Shown: positions 34,314-43,325, numbered from the stretch's first letter. The stretch: DNA of 64,000 nucleotides from Streptomyces shenzhenensis (GCF_003688995.1 NZ_PENI01000019.1:1-64000); one strand, 5' to 3'. The notes: generated from the letters alone by a model not told the origin. A program made the numbers and translations.

Positions 34314-35606
34314 GTGCGGCACTGGGGATGGCGAAGTCAGGCGGACAAGTCGGGGGTGGGTCTGCTGCCGGAGCTGCATTACCCCAGCGTTCCTGAACTC
34401 ATCGCGGTGGCCAGGGCGTTGGCGAGGGAGCGGCCCAGCCTGTGCGCACTGCGACAGGTCGGTGTCTCCCGTGCGGGCAGACCCCTGCACCTGCTGTCCG
34501 TGGGGCATGCCCGACGGGCCGTCCTGGTGGTGGCGGGCGCCCACGCCAACGAGCCGACCGGTGGCTCCACGCTCCTCGCTCTCGCCGAACGGGTGCTGCA
34601 CGAGCGGGAGTTGCGGTCCGGCACCGCCTGGCACTTCCTGCTGTGCGCGGACCCGGACGGGGCGAGTCTGCATGTGACGCCGACGCCGCGCAGCCTGCTC
34701 GACTACCACCTCGGCTTCTACCGCCCGGCCGGGCCCGAGCAGCCGGAGTGGTCGCCCTCGGTGCTGCCGCCGGACCGGCTGCCGCCCGAGACCCGGGCCC
34801 TGACCGGGGTGATCGACGAGGTGCGGCCCTATCTCCAGGTGACGCTGCACGGTACCGATCTGGGCGGCAGCTGGGTGCAGTTGACCAGGGACGTGCCGGG
34901 GCTCGCCGAGCCGTTCGCCAAGTCCGCCGCCGAGCTGCACATCCCGGTGGAGACGGGCGCCTCGGACGCCGCCGGGTGGCCCGCCTCGGGGCCCGGGGTG
35001 CGGGTGATGCCGGGGCCGGACTCCGGTGTCGCGTACCCGAGCATGCCGGACGACGCGCGGCACAGCACCTGGTACCACGCGCACCGGTACGGCGGTCTCA
35101 CAGCCGTGGTGGAGGTGCCCATGTGGGCCAGCGACCTGGTGGACGACCCGGCGCCGCATCCCGCCCCGGCGGCGGCGATGCGCCGGCTCGCGCACCGGTT
35201 GCAGCGGGACGCGCTCCAGGTGGACCAGGTGCTGGCCGAGGCGCTGCCGCGGCTGGACGGCACCGGGGGTCCGCTGCTGCGGGCCGCCCGGTGGGCGCTC
35301 GAACTGATTCCGGGGCTGGCCGCGGACTGGATCGACACGCCGCCCGTCGACACGACGATGGCGTACGTCGGCAGCGTGGACGCGTTCGGGCGGCGGCTGC
35401 CGCTGCGGGCGGCGGCGATGCTGCTGCGGGTGCTCCGGGCCGCCGACGACCGGGCCGCGCCCGGACTCGAACAGCTCGTCGTGGCCTGGTGCGACGCCTT
35501 TGCGAAACGTTTCCGCGCCCGTTGGGTGCCGCTGGAGCACCAGGTCGAACACCAATCGCGCACGGTCCTGGCCGCGGCCCTCCACGCCCGCGACCGCACC
35601 ACATGA
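34314..35606 (+). CDS. M14 zinc carboxypeptidase-like protein
   Basis: 430 residues from GTG 34314 (alternative GTG 34356 after a G-rich stretch). The fold looks like M14 peptidases: SVGHARRAVLVVAGAHANEP with the H-x-x-E zinc motif, then VTLHGTDLGG giving the third ligand, and a C-terminal Glu in AVVEVPMWAS that could be the catalytic base. No secretion signal, so cytoplasmic. It lies between treY and treZ on the same strand but has no obvious link to trehalose; peptidoglycan-peptide or amidated-metabolite hydrolysis are possibilities. Confidence 0.75.
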   Translation: MRHWGWRSQADKSGVGLLPELHYPSVPELIAVARALARERPSLCALRQVGVSRAGRPLHLLSVGHARRAVLVVAGAHANEPTGGSTLLALAERVLHERELRSGTAWHFLLCADPDGASLHVTPTPRSLLDYHLGFYRPAGPEQPEWSPSVLPPDRLPPETRALTGVIDEVRPYLQVTLHGTDLGGSWVQLTRDVPGLAEPFAKSAAELHIPVETGASDAAGWPASGPGVRVMPGPDSGVAYPSMPDDARHSTWYHAHRYGGLTAVVEVPMWASDLVDDPAPHPAPAAAMRRLAHRLQRDALQVDQVLAEALPRLDGTGGPLLRAARWALELIPGLAADWIDTPPVDTTMAYVGSVDAFGRRLPLRAAAMLLRVLRAADDRAAPGLEQLVVAWCDAFAKRFRARWVPLEHQVEHQSRTVLAAALHARDRTT

Positions 35607-35687
35607 CCGAACTCCCGGCCCACCGCCGAGCAATGGGCGGGAGCGGCACTTCCGTCGGGCTGCCCGTGGGCGGGGTGGTGGGCTTGT

Positions 35688-36239
35688 TCAGCCTGCCGTG
35701 AGGCGGAAGGCCGCTCGGCCGAAGGCGACCTGGTCGCCCGCGCGGACGACGGCGGCGCCGATCACCCGGCGCCCGTTCACGCTCGTGCCGTTGGTCGAGC
35801 CGAGGTCCCTGAGCACCCACATGCCGCCCTGGCGGCTGAGTTCGGCGTGCACGCGGGAGACCGTCTCATGGTTCAGGCGCAGCCCGTTGGCCGGGTCACG
35901 GCCGATGCGCAGCGCCTGGCCGGCCGCCGGGTGGGGCAGCAGCAGCTTGGGCAGCCGCTCGGCGTGCCAGGCCCTGCGCAGCCGTACGGTGAACCCGGAG
36001 ACCGCTTCGACGGCGCCGAGGACGCCGCGTGCGAAGCGGCCCTCCCGGGTCAGGTCGGCGGTGAGCGCGGCGAGTTCGTCGGGCCGGCGCGCGATGAGCG
36101 CCAGTTCCATGCGGCGCACGAACGTGTCGTGCGACAGCCGGCCCGCGGCGGCGCCGTCGCGGAGCACCTTCAGCGCCTTGTCGCGCTCGGCGTCGGACAG
36201 CCGCGCGGGATATGTGTGGTGCTCGAAGGACGACGTCAC
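35688..36239 (-). CDS. DUF1707-FHA domain protein
   Basis: 183 residues, GTG start. An N-terminal DUF1707 (ARLSDAERDKALKVLRDGAA, near residues 11-60) and a C-terminal FHA domain with the phosphothreonine-binding core LRIGRDPANGLRLNHETVSR, then LRDLGSTNGTSVNGRRV. FHA domains bind phosphothreonine peptides, so it probably acts in Ser/Thr kinase signalling. No membrane helix. It is the only minus-strand gene between treY and treZ and may share a control region with treZ. Confidence 0.88.
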   Translation of the reverse strand: MTSSFEHHTYPARLSDAERDKALKVLRDGAAAGRLSHDTFVRRMELALIARRPDELAALTADLTREGRFARGVLGAVEAVSGFTVRLRRAWHAERLPKLLLPHPAAGQALRIGRDPANGLRLNHETVSRVHAELSRQGGMWVLRDLGSTNGTSVNGRRVIGAAVVRAGDQVAFGRAAFRLTAG

Positions 36240-36423
36240 ATTGGCGATTGTCGGTCAGTGAACCCGGGGTGTCCAGGAGACCCCCGCGACGCGAAAACGC
36301 CCGCCACGCGCGCGTACTTCTGGCGACATCCACCGGGAAAGCCAAGATTCAAAAGCGGATCCGCCCCGCTCACGGCACGATGGACGGGCTACATCACGGT
36401 GAGCAGACGAAGGGGAACCGTCC

Positions 36424-38169
36424 GTGCAGTTCGAGGTGTGGGCACCGCTGGCAGACCGGGTGACGCTCCATTGCGAGGGAGCCACGCGCGCGTTGGAACC
36501 CGATCCGGACCGTACGGGGTGGTGGTCGGGGGAGGCGGCGGCGGCCGACGGCGCGCGGTACGGGTTCGCGCTGGACGACGGCCCGGTGCTGCCCGACCCC
36601 CGTTCCCGCCGTCAGCCGGACGGACCGGACGGGCCGAGCGCCGTCGTGGACCACACCCGGTACGAATGGCGTGCCCCGTGGGCGGGCCGCGCGCTGCCGG
36701 GCGCCGTCCTGTACGAGCTGCACGTGGGCACGTACACCCCCGAGGGCACCCTGGACGCGGCGGCCGAGCGGCTCCGGCACCTGGTGGAACTGGGCGTGAC
36801 CCACGTGGAGTTGATGCCGCTGTGCCCCTTCCCGGGGCGGCACGGCTGGGGCTACGAGGGCGTGTCGCCGTGGGCGGTGCACGAGCCGTACGGCGGACCC
36901 GAGGCGCTGAAACGGTTCGTCGACCGGGCGCACGCGCTCGGCCTCGGCGTCGTCCTGGACGTCGTGCACAACCACCTGGGCCCGAGCGGCAACCATCTGC
37001 CCGCGTTCGGCCCGTACTTCACCGAGACCCAGCACACCCCCTGGGGCGCGGCCGTCAACCTGGACGCGCCCGGCTCCGACGAGGTGCGCGGCTATCTCGT
37101 GGGCAGCGCGCTGGCCTGGCTGCGCGACTACCGGATCGACGGGCTGCGGCTGGACGCGGTGCACACGCTGCGGGACACGCGCGCACTGCACTTCCTGGAG
37201 GAGCTGTCGGCGGCCGTGGACGGCCTAGCCGCCGAACTGGGCCGGCCGCTGTTCCTGATCGCCGAGTCCGACCTCAACGACCCGCGGATCATCACCCCGC
37301 GCGCGGAGCACGGGCTCGGGGTGCACGCGCAGTGGAACGACGACTTCCACCATGCGCTGCACGCAGCGCTGACCGGCGAGTCCCAGGGCTATTACGCCGA
37401 CTTCGCGCGGGCCCCGTTCGCCGCCCTCGCCAAGACCCTGACCGGTGGCTTCTTCCACGACGGCACCTATGCGAGCTTCCGGGGCCGGCACCACGGCCGG
37501 CCGCTGGACCGCACCCGCACGGCCGGGCACCGGCTGCTCGGCTACGCCCAGAGCCACGACCAGGTCGGCAACCGGGCCCGGGGCGACCGGCTGTCGGCCG
37601 CCCTCTCCCCGGGCCTGCTGGCCTGCGCGGCCACGCTCACGCTGACCTCGCCGTTCACGCCGATGCTGTTCATGGGCGAGGAGTGGGCGGCGGGCACACC
37701 GTGGCAGTTCTTCACCGACCACACCGATCCCGGCCTGGCGGAGGCCGTACGGCGGGGCAGGCGGCGGGAGTTCGCGGCGCTCGGCTGGGCCGAGCAGGAC
37801 GTGCCCGACCCGCAGGACCCGGCGACCCGCGAGCGTTCCTGCCTGGACTGGTCGGAGCCGGAACGCGAGCCCCACGCGCGCGTGCTGGCCTGGTACCGCC
37901 GGCTGCTCGCGCTGCGCCGGGAGCAGCCGGACCTCACCGATCCCGATCTCGCCGACACCAAGGTGGCGTACGACGAGGAGGCGCGCTGGCTCGCCTTCCG
38001 CCGCGGGGACATCCGCGTCGCCGTGAACCTCGGTCCCGGCCCCGCGGCGATCGCGCTGGGCACCCGCCGGGCCGAGGTGCTCGCCGCCTGGGAACCGGTC
38101 GAGGCGCCGGGCCCGGACGGGCTGCTGCACCTGCCCGGCGAGTCGTGCGTGGTGCTGGACCAGGCCTGA
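36424..38169 (+). CDS. treZ: Malto-oligosyltrehalose trehalohydrolase (TreZ)
   Basis: 581 residues from GTG 36424 after GAAGGGGAACC. GH13 hydrolase that releases trehalose from the maltooligosyltrehalose made by TreY. Features are an N-terminal CBM48-like region (FEVWAPLADRVTLHCEGA), then YELHVGTYTPEGTLDAAAER, DVVHNHLGPSGNHLP, the nucleophile region DYRIDGLRLDAVH, LIAESDLNDPR and YAQSHDQVGNR. Together with treY it makes trehalose from glycogen or maltodextrin. The two genes are unusually separated by a peptidase and an FHA gene. Confidence 0.96.
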   Translation: MQFEVWAPLADRVTLHCEGATRALEPDPDRTGWWSGEAAAADGARYGFALDDGPVLPDPRSRRQPDGPDGPSAVVDHTRYEWRAPWAGRALPGAVLYELHVGTYTPEGTLDAAAERLRHLVELGVTHVELMPLCPFPGRHGWGYEGVSPWAVHEPYGGPEALKRFVDRAHALGLGVVLDVVHNHLGPSGNHLPAFGPYFTETQHTPWGAAVNLDAPGSDEVRGYLVGSALAWLRDYRIDGLRLDAVHTLRDTRALHFLEELSAAVDGLAAELGRPLFLIAESDLNDPRIITPRAEHGLGVHAQWNDDFHHALHAALTGESQGYYADFARAPFAALAKTLTGGFFHDGTYASFRGRHHGRPLDRTRTAGHRLLGYAQSHDQVGNRARGDRLSAALSPGLLACAATLTLTSPFTPMLFMGEEWAAGTPWQFFTDHTDPGLAEAVRRGRRREFAALGWAEQDVPDPQDPATRERSCLDWSEPEREPHARVLAWYRRLLALRREQPDLTDPDLADTKVAYDEEARWLAFRRGDIRVAVNLGPGPAAIALGTRRAEVLAAWEPVEAPGPDGLLHLPGESCVVLDQA

Positions 38170-38208
38170 GCTGCCGCCGCAGCGCGCCGGACCCGCCGGG
38201 CGGCCCGG

Positions 38209-39153
38209 CTACCCGGCCTCGTCCGGCTTGTCGTCCCGGAACTCGGTCACCCGCTCCAGCAGGATCGCCTCCCAGGCCCGCCGCAGCTGGGTCCGCAGCA
38301 GCGGCAGGGGGCCCACGTCACGGCCGTCGAGGCGGTCCGCGAGCCGCAGCACGGTGTCGCAGCGGGCGAGCCACAGGCCGCGCAGACAGGGACGGGCGCC
38401 GTAGTCGGCGAGGGTGGCGGCGCGCACGGCCGCGCCGGACCCGACGGCGAGCGCGAGCCCGGCGATGTCCTCCGCGGGGTCGCCGACGGCCGTGTCGGTC
38501 CAGTCGAGGACCCCGCGCACCCGCCCGTCGTCGCTCACCACCAGGTGCTCGCCCTTGAGGCCGTGGTGGACCAGGACCGCGGTGCCGGACTGGGCGGTGA
38601 GCTGCGCCGCGCCGGCCCGGGTGAGCTGCCGCAGCAGGGCGGGGTCGAACTCGTCGGCGGCGCCCAGGCGTTCGGCGGCGGTCACGGCCATCCGGCGCAG
38701 CGCCTCCAGCGAGCGCGGCGCGGCGCGCGGCACGCCGAGGCCCTCGGCCTGCCGTACGGGCACCTCGCGCAGGCCGGTGAGCAGCCCGGCGAGGTCGGCC
38801 TCGCCGACGGCGGACACCTCGCGCTCCTCCCCGGAACCGCCGGGCAGTCTGGTGTCGAGGGTGTAGGTCAGTCCCGGCGCCCACTCGCCGTGCGCCACGC
38901 TGACCGGGACGCCGACCGGCAGGTGCGGGCGCACCAGGTCGCGCACGCGCAGTTCGCGCCGCTGGCGGCCGGCGGCGTCCCGGTCGGGGGCGAGCCGCAG
39001 CACATAGCGGCTGCCGACCCACCACGTGGCGTGCTCGCCGCCCTCCGCGACGGGCCGCACGTCGGGTCCGGCGGCGCCGTCCGCGCTCTCCTGGACAAGC
39101 GCACGGATCAGCCGGCGGACGGTGTCCGTGGTGGGGGTCGGTGCCTGGGTCAT
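38209..39153 (-). CDS. APH-fold protein with a degenerate catalytic loop
   Basis: 314 residues. Overall aminoglycoside phosphotransferase fold (GGEHATWWVGSRYVLRLAPD in the N-lobe, VRGVLDWTDTAVGDP as the metal-binding loop). The catalytic loop that should read H-G-D-x-H-x-x-N reads HHGLKGEHL: the catalytic Asp and the Asn are both replaced. The loop Asp in DWTDT remains. It may be a pseudokinase or use altered chemistry. Its stop lies 40 bases from the treZ stop, convergent. Confidence 0.75.
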   Translation of the reverse strand: MTQAPTPTTDTVRRLIRALVQESADGAAGPDVRPVAEGGEHATWWVGSRYVLRLAPDRDAAGRQRRELRVRDLVRPHLPVGVPVSVAHGEWAPGLTYTLDTRLPGGSGEEREVSAVGEADLAGLLTGLREVPVRQAEGLGVPRAAPRSLEALRRMAVTAAERLGAADEFDPALLRQLTRAGAAQLTAQSGTAVLVHHGLKGEHLVVSDDGRVRGVLDWTDTAVGDPAEDIAGLALAVGSGAAVRAATLADYGARPCLRGLWLARCDTVLRLADRLDGRDVGPLPLLRTQLRRAWEAILLERVTEFRDDKPDEAG

Positions 39154-39217
39154 GGTCGCGCCGTTGTCGTCCGGGGTGTCGTCGAGGGGGTGTCTCCTGC
39201 TCGCGGGGGCGGTGCCC

Positions 39218-40345
39218 TTACTCCACTATGACCATGTCGCGGGTGGTGTCGTTGAACCGGCGGCCGCCGTCCTCGGTCACGGTGACGATGTCCTCGATGC
39301 GCACGCCGAACCGGCCGGGCAGATAGACGCCGGGTTCCACGGAGAAGCACATGCCGGGCACGAGGGGCTGCCGCTCGCCCTCGATCATGTACGGCGGCTC
39401 GTGCGTGGTGACGCCGATACCGTGTCCGGTGCGGTGGATGAAGTACTCGCCGTACCCGGCGTCCTCGATCACCGCGCGGGCGGCGCGGTCGACCTCCTGG
39501 CAGGCGACGCCGGGCCGTACCGCGCGAAAGCCCGCCTCCTGGGCGGCGCGCACGATGTCATGGACCGTGCGTTCCTCGTCGGTGGGCTCGCCCACGTGGA
39601 CCGTGCGCGTGGTGTCGGAGCCGTAGCCGTCCTTCAGGCCGCCGAAGTCGAGGACGACCATGTCGCCGCGCCGGATGACACGGTCGCCGACCTCGTGGTG
39701 CGGGTCGGCGCCGTTCGGTCCTGAGCCGACGATGGTGAAGTCGACCTGGGAGTGCCCGAACCGTCGCAGCAGGTCGGCGAGGTCGCGGCCCACGTCGGAC
39801 TCGCGGCGGCCGGCGAAGGAGGCCTTCCGGATCTCCTCGAACGCCGCGTCGGCCGCCGCTCCCGCAGCGGCCAGCAGCTCCAGTTCCGCGGTGTCCTTGA
39901 CGGCGCGGAGCATCGGCAGGGCGTCGGTGAGGGAGGCGTAGGAGGTGCCGGGCAGCGTCTTCTGGAGGCCGAGCAGGTGCATCGCCCAGGCGTTGTCGCT
40001 GATGCCGAACCGGCCGCGCGGGGCGAGCAGGGCACCGGTCACGGCGTAGGGGTCCGTGCCGTCGGTCCAGTCCCGCAGGGTCAGCGCGGGCGCGCCGACC
40101 GCCTTCCGGGCGTCCGGGGCCTCCAGGGCGGGCACGACGAGCACCGGGTCACGGTCGGCGGCCAGCACCAGCAGGGTGAGCCGTTCGGTGACGGCGGTGG
40201 GCGCGTAGCCGGTGAGCCACACCAGGTCGGGTCCCGGCGCGACCAGCAGCCCGGCGAGTCCGGCGTCGGCGGCTGAGCGCGCCGCGCGGTCCATGCGGGC
40301 CCGGTAGTCGTCGGCGGTGAAGGGAGCGGGCGGGCTACCGGACAT
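39218..40345 (-). CDS. M24 aminopeptidase P family metallopeptidase
   Basis: 375 residues, ATG 40345 with an excellent GGAGGCCTAA site. An N-terminal creatinase-like domain (about 1-135) and a C-terminal pita-bread domain with the five metal ligands visible: Asp and Asp in VVLDFGGLKDGYGSDTTR, His in GHGIGVTTHEPP, Glu in FSVEPGVYLPG and Glu in GVRIEDIVTV. Cleaves X-Pro bonds at peptide N-termini in this family. Stands before the APH-like gene on the same strand with a 64-base gap. Confidence 0.93.
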   Translation of the reverse strand: MSGSPPAPFTADDYRARMDRAARSAADAGLAGLLVAPGPDLVWLTGYAPTAVTERLTLLVLAADRDPVLVVPALEAPDARKAVGAPALTLRDWTDGTDPYAVTGALLAPRGRFGISDNAWAMHLLGLQKTLPGTSYASLTDALPMLRAVKDTAELELLAAAGAAADAAFEEIRKASFAGRRESDVGRDLADLLRRFGHSQVDFTIVGSGPNGADPHHEVGDRVIRRGDMVVLDFGGLKDGYGSDTTRTVHVGEPTDEERTVHDIVRAAQEAGFRAVRPGVACQEVDRAARAVIEDAGYGEYFIHRTGHGIGVTTHEPPYMIEGERQPLVPGMCFSVEPGVYLPGRFGVRIEDIVTVTEDGGRRFNDTTRDMVIVE

Positions 40346-40484
40346 TTAGGCCTCCGGAGACGCGTGCGCGGGCAGGGCGAACAACCATGGGAAGCATCCT
40401 GCCCCCACACCGAGGGCGGCGCGAGCCGTCATGGACGCGCGTCGCGGTGACCGGGCGGCGGCCGGTCATCCCCCCGGTGCCGTG

Positions 40485-40502
40485 CCGCCGGCCGGCCGGC
40501 GG
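40485..40502 (-). terminator. GC palindrome after the PDZ gene
   Basis: CCGCCGGCCGGCCGGCGG is a perfect 18-base palindrome 15 bases after the PDZ stop; an adjacent ACCGG-N7-CCGGT hairpin follows. A plausible terminator although no T-run is seen. Confidence 0.4.
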
Positions 40503-40517
40503 GCCGCTCGCCGGTGC

Positions 40518-41081
40518 TCAGGTGACGATGCCGGGGACGACGGTCACCTGCTGGTGGCCGCCGTCGTGGTGGCGCACGGTGAGGGTGACCTGCTCTCCCG
40601 GGCGGGCGTGGGAGACGGCCCGGGCGAGGTCGGCGGCCGTGTCGATGCGGCTCGGCCCGAACTGGAGGAGTACGTCGCCGCGGACCAGGCCCGCCGTGTG
40701 GCCGGGGCCGGGCTCGTGGACGGCGATGACCTGCGCCCCCGCCTTCTCGGCGTCCACGGCCTCGACACCGAGGGTCGCGCCGGCCGACGCGGCCGAGGGC
40801 CCCGGTGACGCGGCCGAGGTGACGGGGGCCGACGGGTGCGAGGGCGGCGCCTGGCGTTGAAGATCGGCCAGCTTGCCCATGCCGATCACGGTGGCGCCGG
40901 CCGCGCCGAGCCCGACGCCCGACAGGACCAGCACCGTGCCGGCGAACAGTCCGAACAGCAGGGCTCTGAGCCGCCGGCCGCGCCGCCGGGCGGCGTGCAG
41001 GCGCCGGGCGGAACCGGGCGCGGGGTCGGCCGGCTGCTCCTGACCGGGCATGGGCTTGGGACGCAACGCTGTCTGTTCCAT
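40518..41081 (-). CDS. Membrane-anchored PDZ domain protein
   Basis: 187 residues, ATG 41081 after GGAGG. A basic cytoplasmic N-terminus, one membrane helix (ALLFGLFAGTVLVLSGVGLG, about 40-65), a Ser/Pro/Ala linker and a C-terminal PDZ domain (LGVEAVDAEKAGAQVIAVHE, GPGHTAGLVRGDVLLQFG, then IDTAADLARAVSHARPGEQV). This resembles the C-terminus of HtrA/DegP-type proteases, but there is no protease domain. Probably an extracytoplasmic peptide-binding adaptor. Confidence 0.82.
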   Translation of the reverse strand: MEQTALRPKPMPGQEQPADPAPGSARRLHAARRRGRRLRALLFGLFAGTVLVLSGVGLGAAGATVIGMGKLADLQRQAPPSHPSAPVTSAASPGPSAASAGATLGVEAVDAEKAGAQVIAVHEPGPGHTAGLVRGDVLLQFGPSRIDTAADLARAVSHARPGEQVTLTVRHHDGGHQQVTVVPGIVT

Positions 41082-41288
41082 GGATCGCCTCCGGCAGATG
41101 CTCTACCCGGCGTGCCCGGACCCGACGAGCCACGAACGAGTGAGACTGCCCGGGGGTCGGCGGTGGGAAGCCACAAGATCACGCGGACACCCCGGTCCGG
41201 CCCCCACCGGAGGACCGCGGCGACGCGGCGGGGTGCACGACCGGGGGTTCGGCCGGCGGTACGGCGACCGCAGCGCGGGGCAGCAGGG

Positions 41289-41480
41289 TCAGACCGTGGC
41301 CCGCGGTGAGGGTGCCCGCGTCGGGCGGTACGGCAGAAAGCCGTTGGCGCGGCGGCCCAGACAGCCGGGCTTGTAACGGTCGACCGTGCGGTGCCAGTTC
41401 AGGATGCCGGCGAGCCAGTTCCGCAGGTCGGCCACGTATGCGTCGAGCGCCCGGCCGGCCTCCGCTACGGTCGTTGTGAC
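41289..41480 (-). pseudogene. C-terminal remnant of a germacradienol/geosmin-type terpene synthase
   Basis: About 63 codons in one frame ending at TGA 41289. The translation has LDAYVADLRNWLAGILNWHR, then TVDRYK and GFLPYRP. This is the closing helix of class I terpene synthases of the germacradienol/geosmin group. No metal-binding motifs (DDxxD/NSE) or upstream domain remain; going upstream the frame runs antisense-free into the end of the ARMT1-like gene, in a different frame. From memory, S. coelicolor has geosmin synthase near cprB, which fits a deletion here. Not functional. Confidence 0.6.
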
Positions 41481-42664
41481 GTCCTGACCTGGATCAGCGC
41501 ATGCGTGCCCGCGGTGCGCCAGCGCTGTCCCTCGGCCCGCACGAGGGCGGTCTCGGTGGCCGCGTCCAGACCGGTGACCACGTCGGACTTCAGTGTGCGC
41601 AGGGCGGCGACGGGGCCGGGCCAGTAGGCGGTGACCTCGCGGAAGGGTGTGGTCGGCGGCCACATCCGGTCGCCCACCAGACGCCGGTAGTTGAGGTCGC
41701 CCTTGACGATCGTCAGGACGGCCGCGGCGAAGTCGGCGCGCAGGTCGTCGGGCATGTTCGCGTACGGCAGCGGGGCGCAGGAGAAGGGGTGCGCCCGCAC
41801 GTCGAGGCGTCCGTCGGCCAGGGCCGTCCACAGCAGCCGCCCGTACCGGGCCGCCGCGCCGGGCGCCGCCGTGAGCCGGCGCAGCGCGTCCACCACATCG
41901 GCGGTGGTCGCGTCGGAGACGTAGTACGGGTACGGCTTGACGTGCAGCACCGCCTGCCCGACCCGGCCCTCGCCGAGCAGGTGGGCGATCAGCAGCAGAT
42001 CGGGGATGAGTTCGCGGCCCGCGTTGTCGGCGACCAGGCACAGCGTGCCGGTGCCGGCGGGCGGGAGCCGCGCCCACAGGGCGTCGCTGTCGTCGTGCAC
42101 CAGCGCGGGGACCGCAGCCCGGGCCTCGGCACCCGTGTCCGAGAGGCGGAAGCCGAGGTCGGCGCGGTTGCCCCAGAGCGAGCCGTGCAGCAGGGCCCGT
42201 GCCCGCTCGTCCTCCGGCCGGTCCTCCAGCGCGTCCAGCGCGGCCAGTTCCTCGTCCGTCTCCGCGGCGTCGAGTTCGGCGAGCTTCACGGGCCGGAAGG
42301 GGTCGATGCCCTGCCAGGCGCCGGGGCCGAAGTAGCCGACGGCGTCGAGGAGCCGGCGGTAGAAGTGGCTCTCGGACCACAGCCACGGCACATCGAACCA
42401 GGACCGGCCGGTCCGCGCCGCCATGCCCCATTCCCGCCATCGGTCACGGTCGGCCGCGGCGGCGGGGAGCGGTTCGATCACGCCGTCGGCGCAGCTCTTC
42501 AGCAGCGCGTCCAGCGCGCGGTGCTGCTCGGGCCCGTACGGGAAGGAGTCCCGTACCTGGCGGACGATCGCCGGGTGCCGCTCGGCGAGCACGCTGTGCG
42601 GGAACGAGCCGGGCGCGTTGCCGAGGAGCACGGGCGCGGCGGGGGTGTCGGGCATGTCCGTCAC
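41465..42664 (-). CDS. ARMT1/DUF89 family damage-control phosphatase
   Basis: 399 residues, GTG 42664 (ATG 42655 also possible). DUF89 fold with SLWGNRADLGF, the acidic metal site region LCLVADNAGRELIPDLLLIA, and LTIVKGDLNYRRLVGDRMW. The family hydrolyses damaged or excess phosphometabolites using Mn or Ni; the substrate here is unknown. It begins 13 bases after the CprB-like regulator gene on the same strand, so probably one transcript. Its last codons overlap the terpene synthase remnant, suggesting the gene end lies at the deletion junction. Confidence 0.85.
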   Translation of the reverse strand: MTDMPDTPAAPVLLGNAPGSFPHSVLAERHPAIVRQVRDSFPYGPEQHRALDALLKSCADGVIEPLPAAAADRDRWREWGMAARTGRSWFDVPWLWSESHFYRRLLDAVGYFGPGAWQGIDPFRPVKLAELDAAETDEELAALDALEDRPEDERARALLHGSLWGNRADLGFRLSDTGAEARAAVPALVHDDSDALWARLPPAGTGTLCLVADNAGRELIPDLLLIAHLLGEGRVGQAVLHVKPYPYYVSDATTADVVDALRRLTAAPGAAARYGRLLWTALADGRLDVRAHPFSCAPLPYANMPDDLRADFAAAVLTIVKGDLNYRRLVGDRMWPPTTPFREVTAYWPGPVAALRTLKSDVVTGLDAATETALVRAEGQRWRTAGTHALIQVRTSQRP

Positions 42665-42677
42665 CGTACCGCGCGGT

Positions 42678-43325
42678 TCAGACGGTTCTGATCTCCCGCT
42701 CCAGCTGCGTGGCGAGGGTGAGATAGCGGGCCCTGCGGGGCACCGGCACCAGACTGCGGATCAACAGGTGCCACATCTCGGCGATCCGGCGGGGCAGCCG
42801 GCCGACGGGGTCGAGGGAGCGGCCGGCGACGCGGGTGCCGACGAAGAAACAGACCAGGGAGTGGGCGGCGGCCTCCACATCGACGTCCGGATGGACGTCG
42901 GACTCCTTGACGGCGCCGAGGAGTTTGCGGGTGGCCAGTTCCAGCCACTCGGTGAAGGGGTGCCTGAGCGGCGGGCGTACGGAGATGTCCGCGGTGGCCA
43001 GCCGGAGTCCCGCCCGGGGGATGGGGCCCTCGACGGCGAGCCGGGCGATGCCGAACGTGGTGCGGATCAGGGACTCCAGCGAGGAGCAGCCGCGGCGGTC
43101 CACCTCGGCCGTCAACTGCCGGGCCGACCTGGACTGGAGCTCCATGATGGCGTGCGCTAGGTCCTCCTTGGCGGCGAAGTGGAAGTACAGCGCCCCCTTG
43201 GTGACCCGGGCGTGCTCGACGATGTCGCTCAGGCTGGTGGACTCGTAGCCCTGACGGTCGAACAGGTCGGCCGCGGCCGTGATGATCGTCGCGCGGGTCT
43301 GCTCGGCGCGTAACTGCCTCGCCAT
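42678..43325 (-). CDS. cprB: Gamma-butyrolactone receptor-like TetR regulator (CprB family)
   Basis: 215 residues, ATG 43325 after AAGGAG. The start MARQLRAEQTRATIITAAAD and HTH region SLSDIVEHARVTKGALYFHF are those of the ArpA/ScbR/CprB group, and RAGLRLATADISVRPPLRHP is close to my memory of S. coelicolor CprB. Members bind ARE palindromes and are released by gamma-butyrolactones or related signals, affecting antibiotic production and development. The conserved ligand-pocket Trp is present in EWLELATRKL. An ARE-like palindrome lies 26 bases before the start, consistent with autoregulation. No butyrolactone synthase gene is adjacent. Confidence 0.88.
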   Translation of the reverse strand: MARQLRAEQTRATIITAAADLFDRQGYESTSLSDIVEHARVTKGALYFHFAAKEDLAHAIMELQSRSARQLTAEVDRRGCSSLESLIRTTFGIARLAVEGPIPRAGLRLATADISVRPPLRHPFTEWLELATRKLLGAVKESDVHPDVDVEAAAHSLVCFFVGTRVAGRSLDPVGRLPRRIAEMWHLLIRSLVPVPRRARYLTLATQLEREIRTV

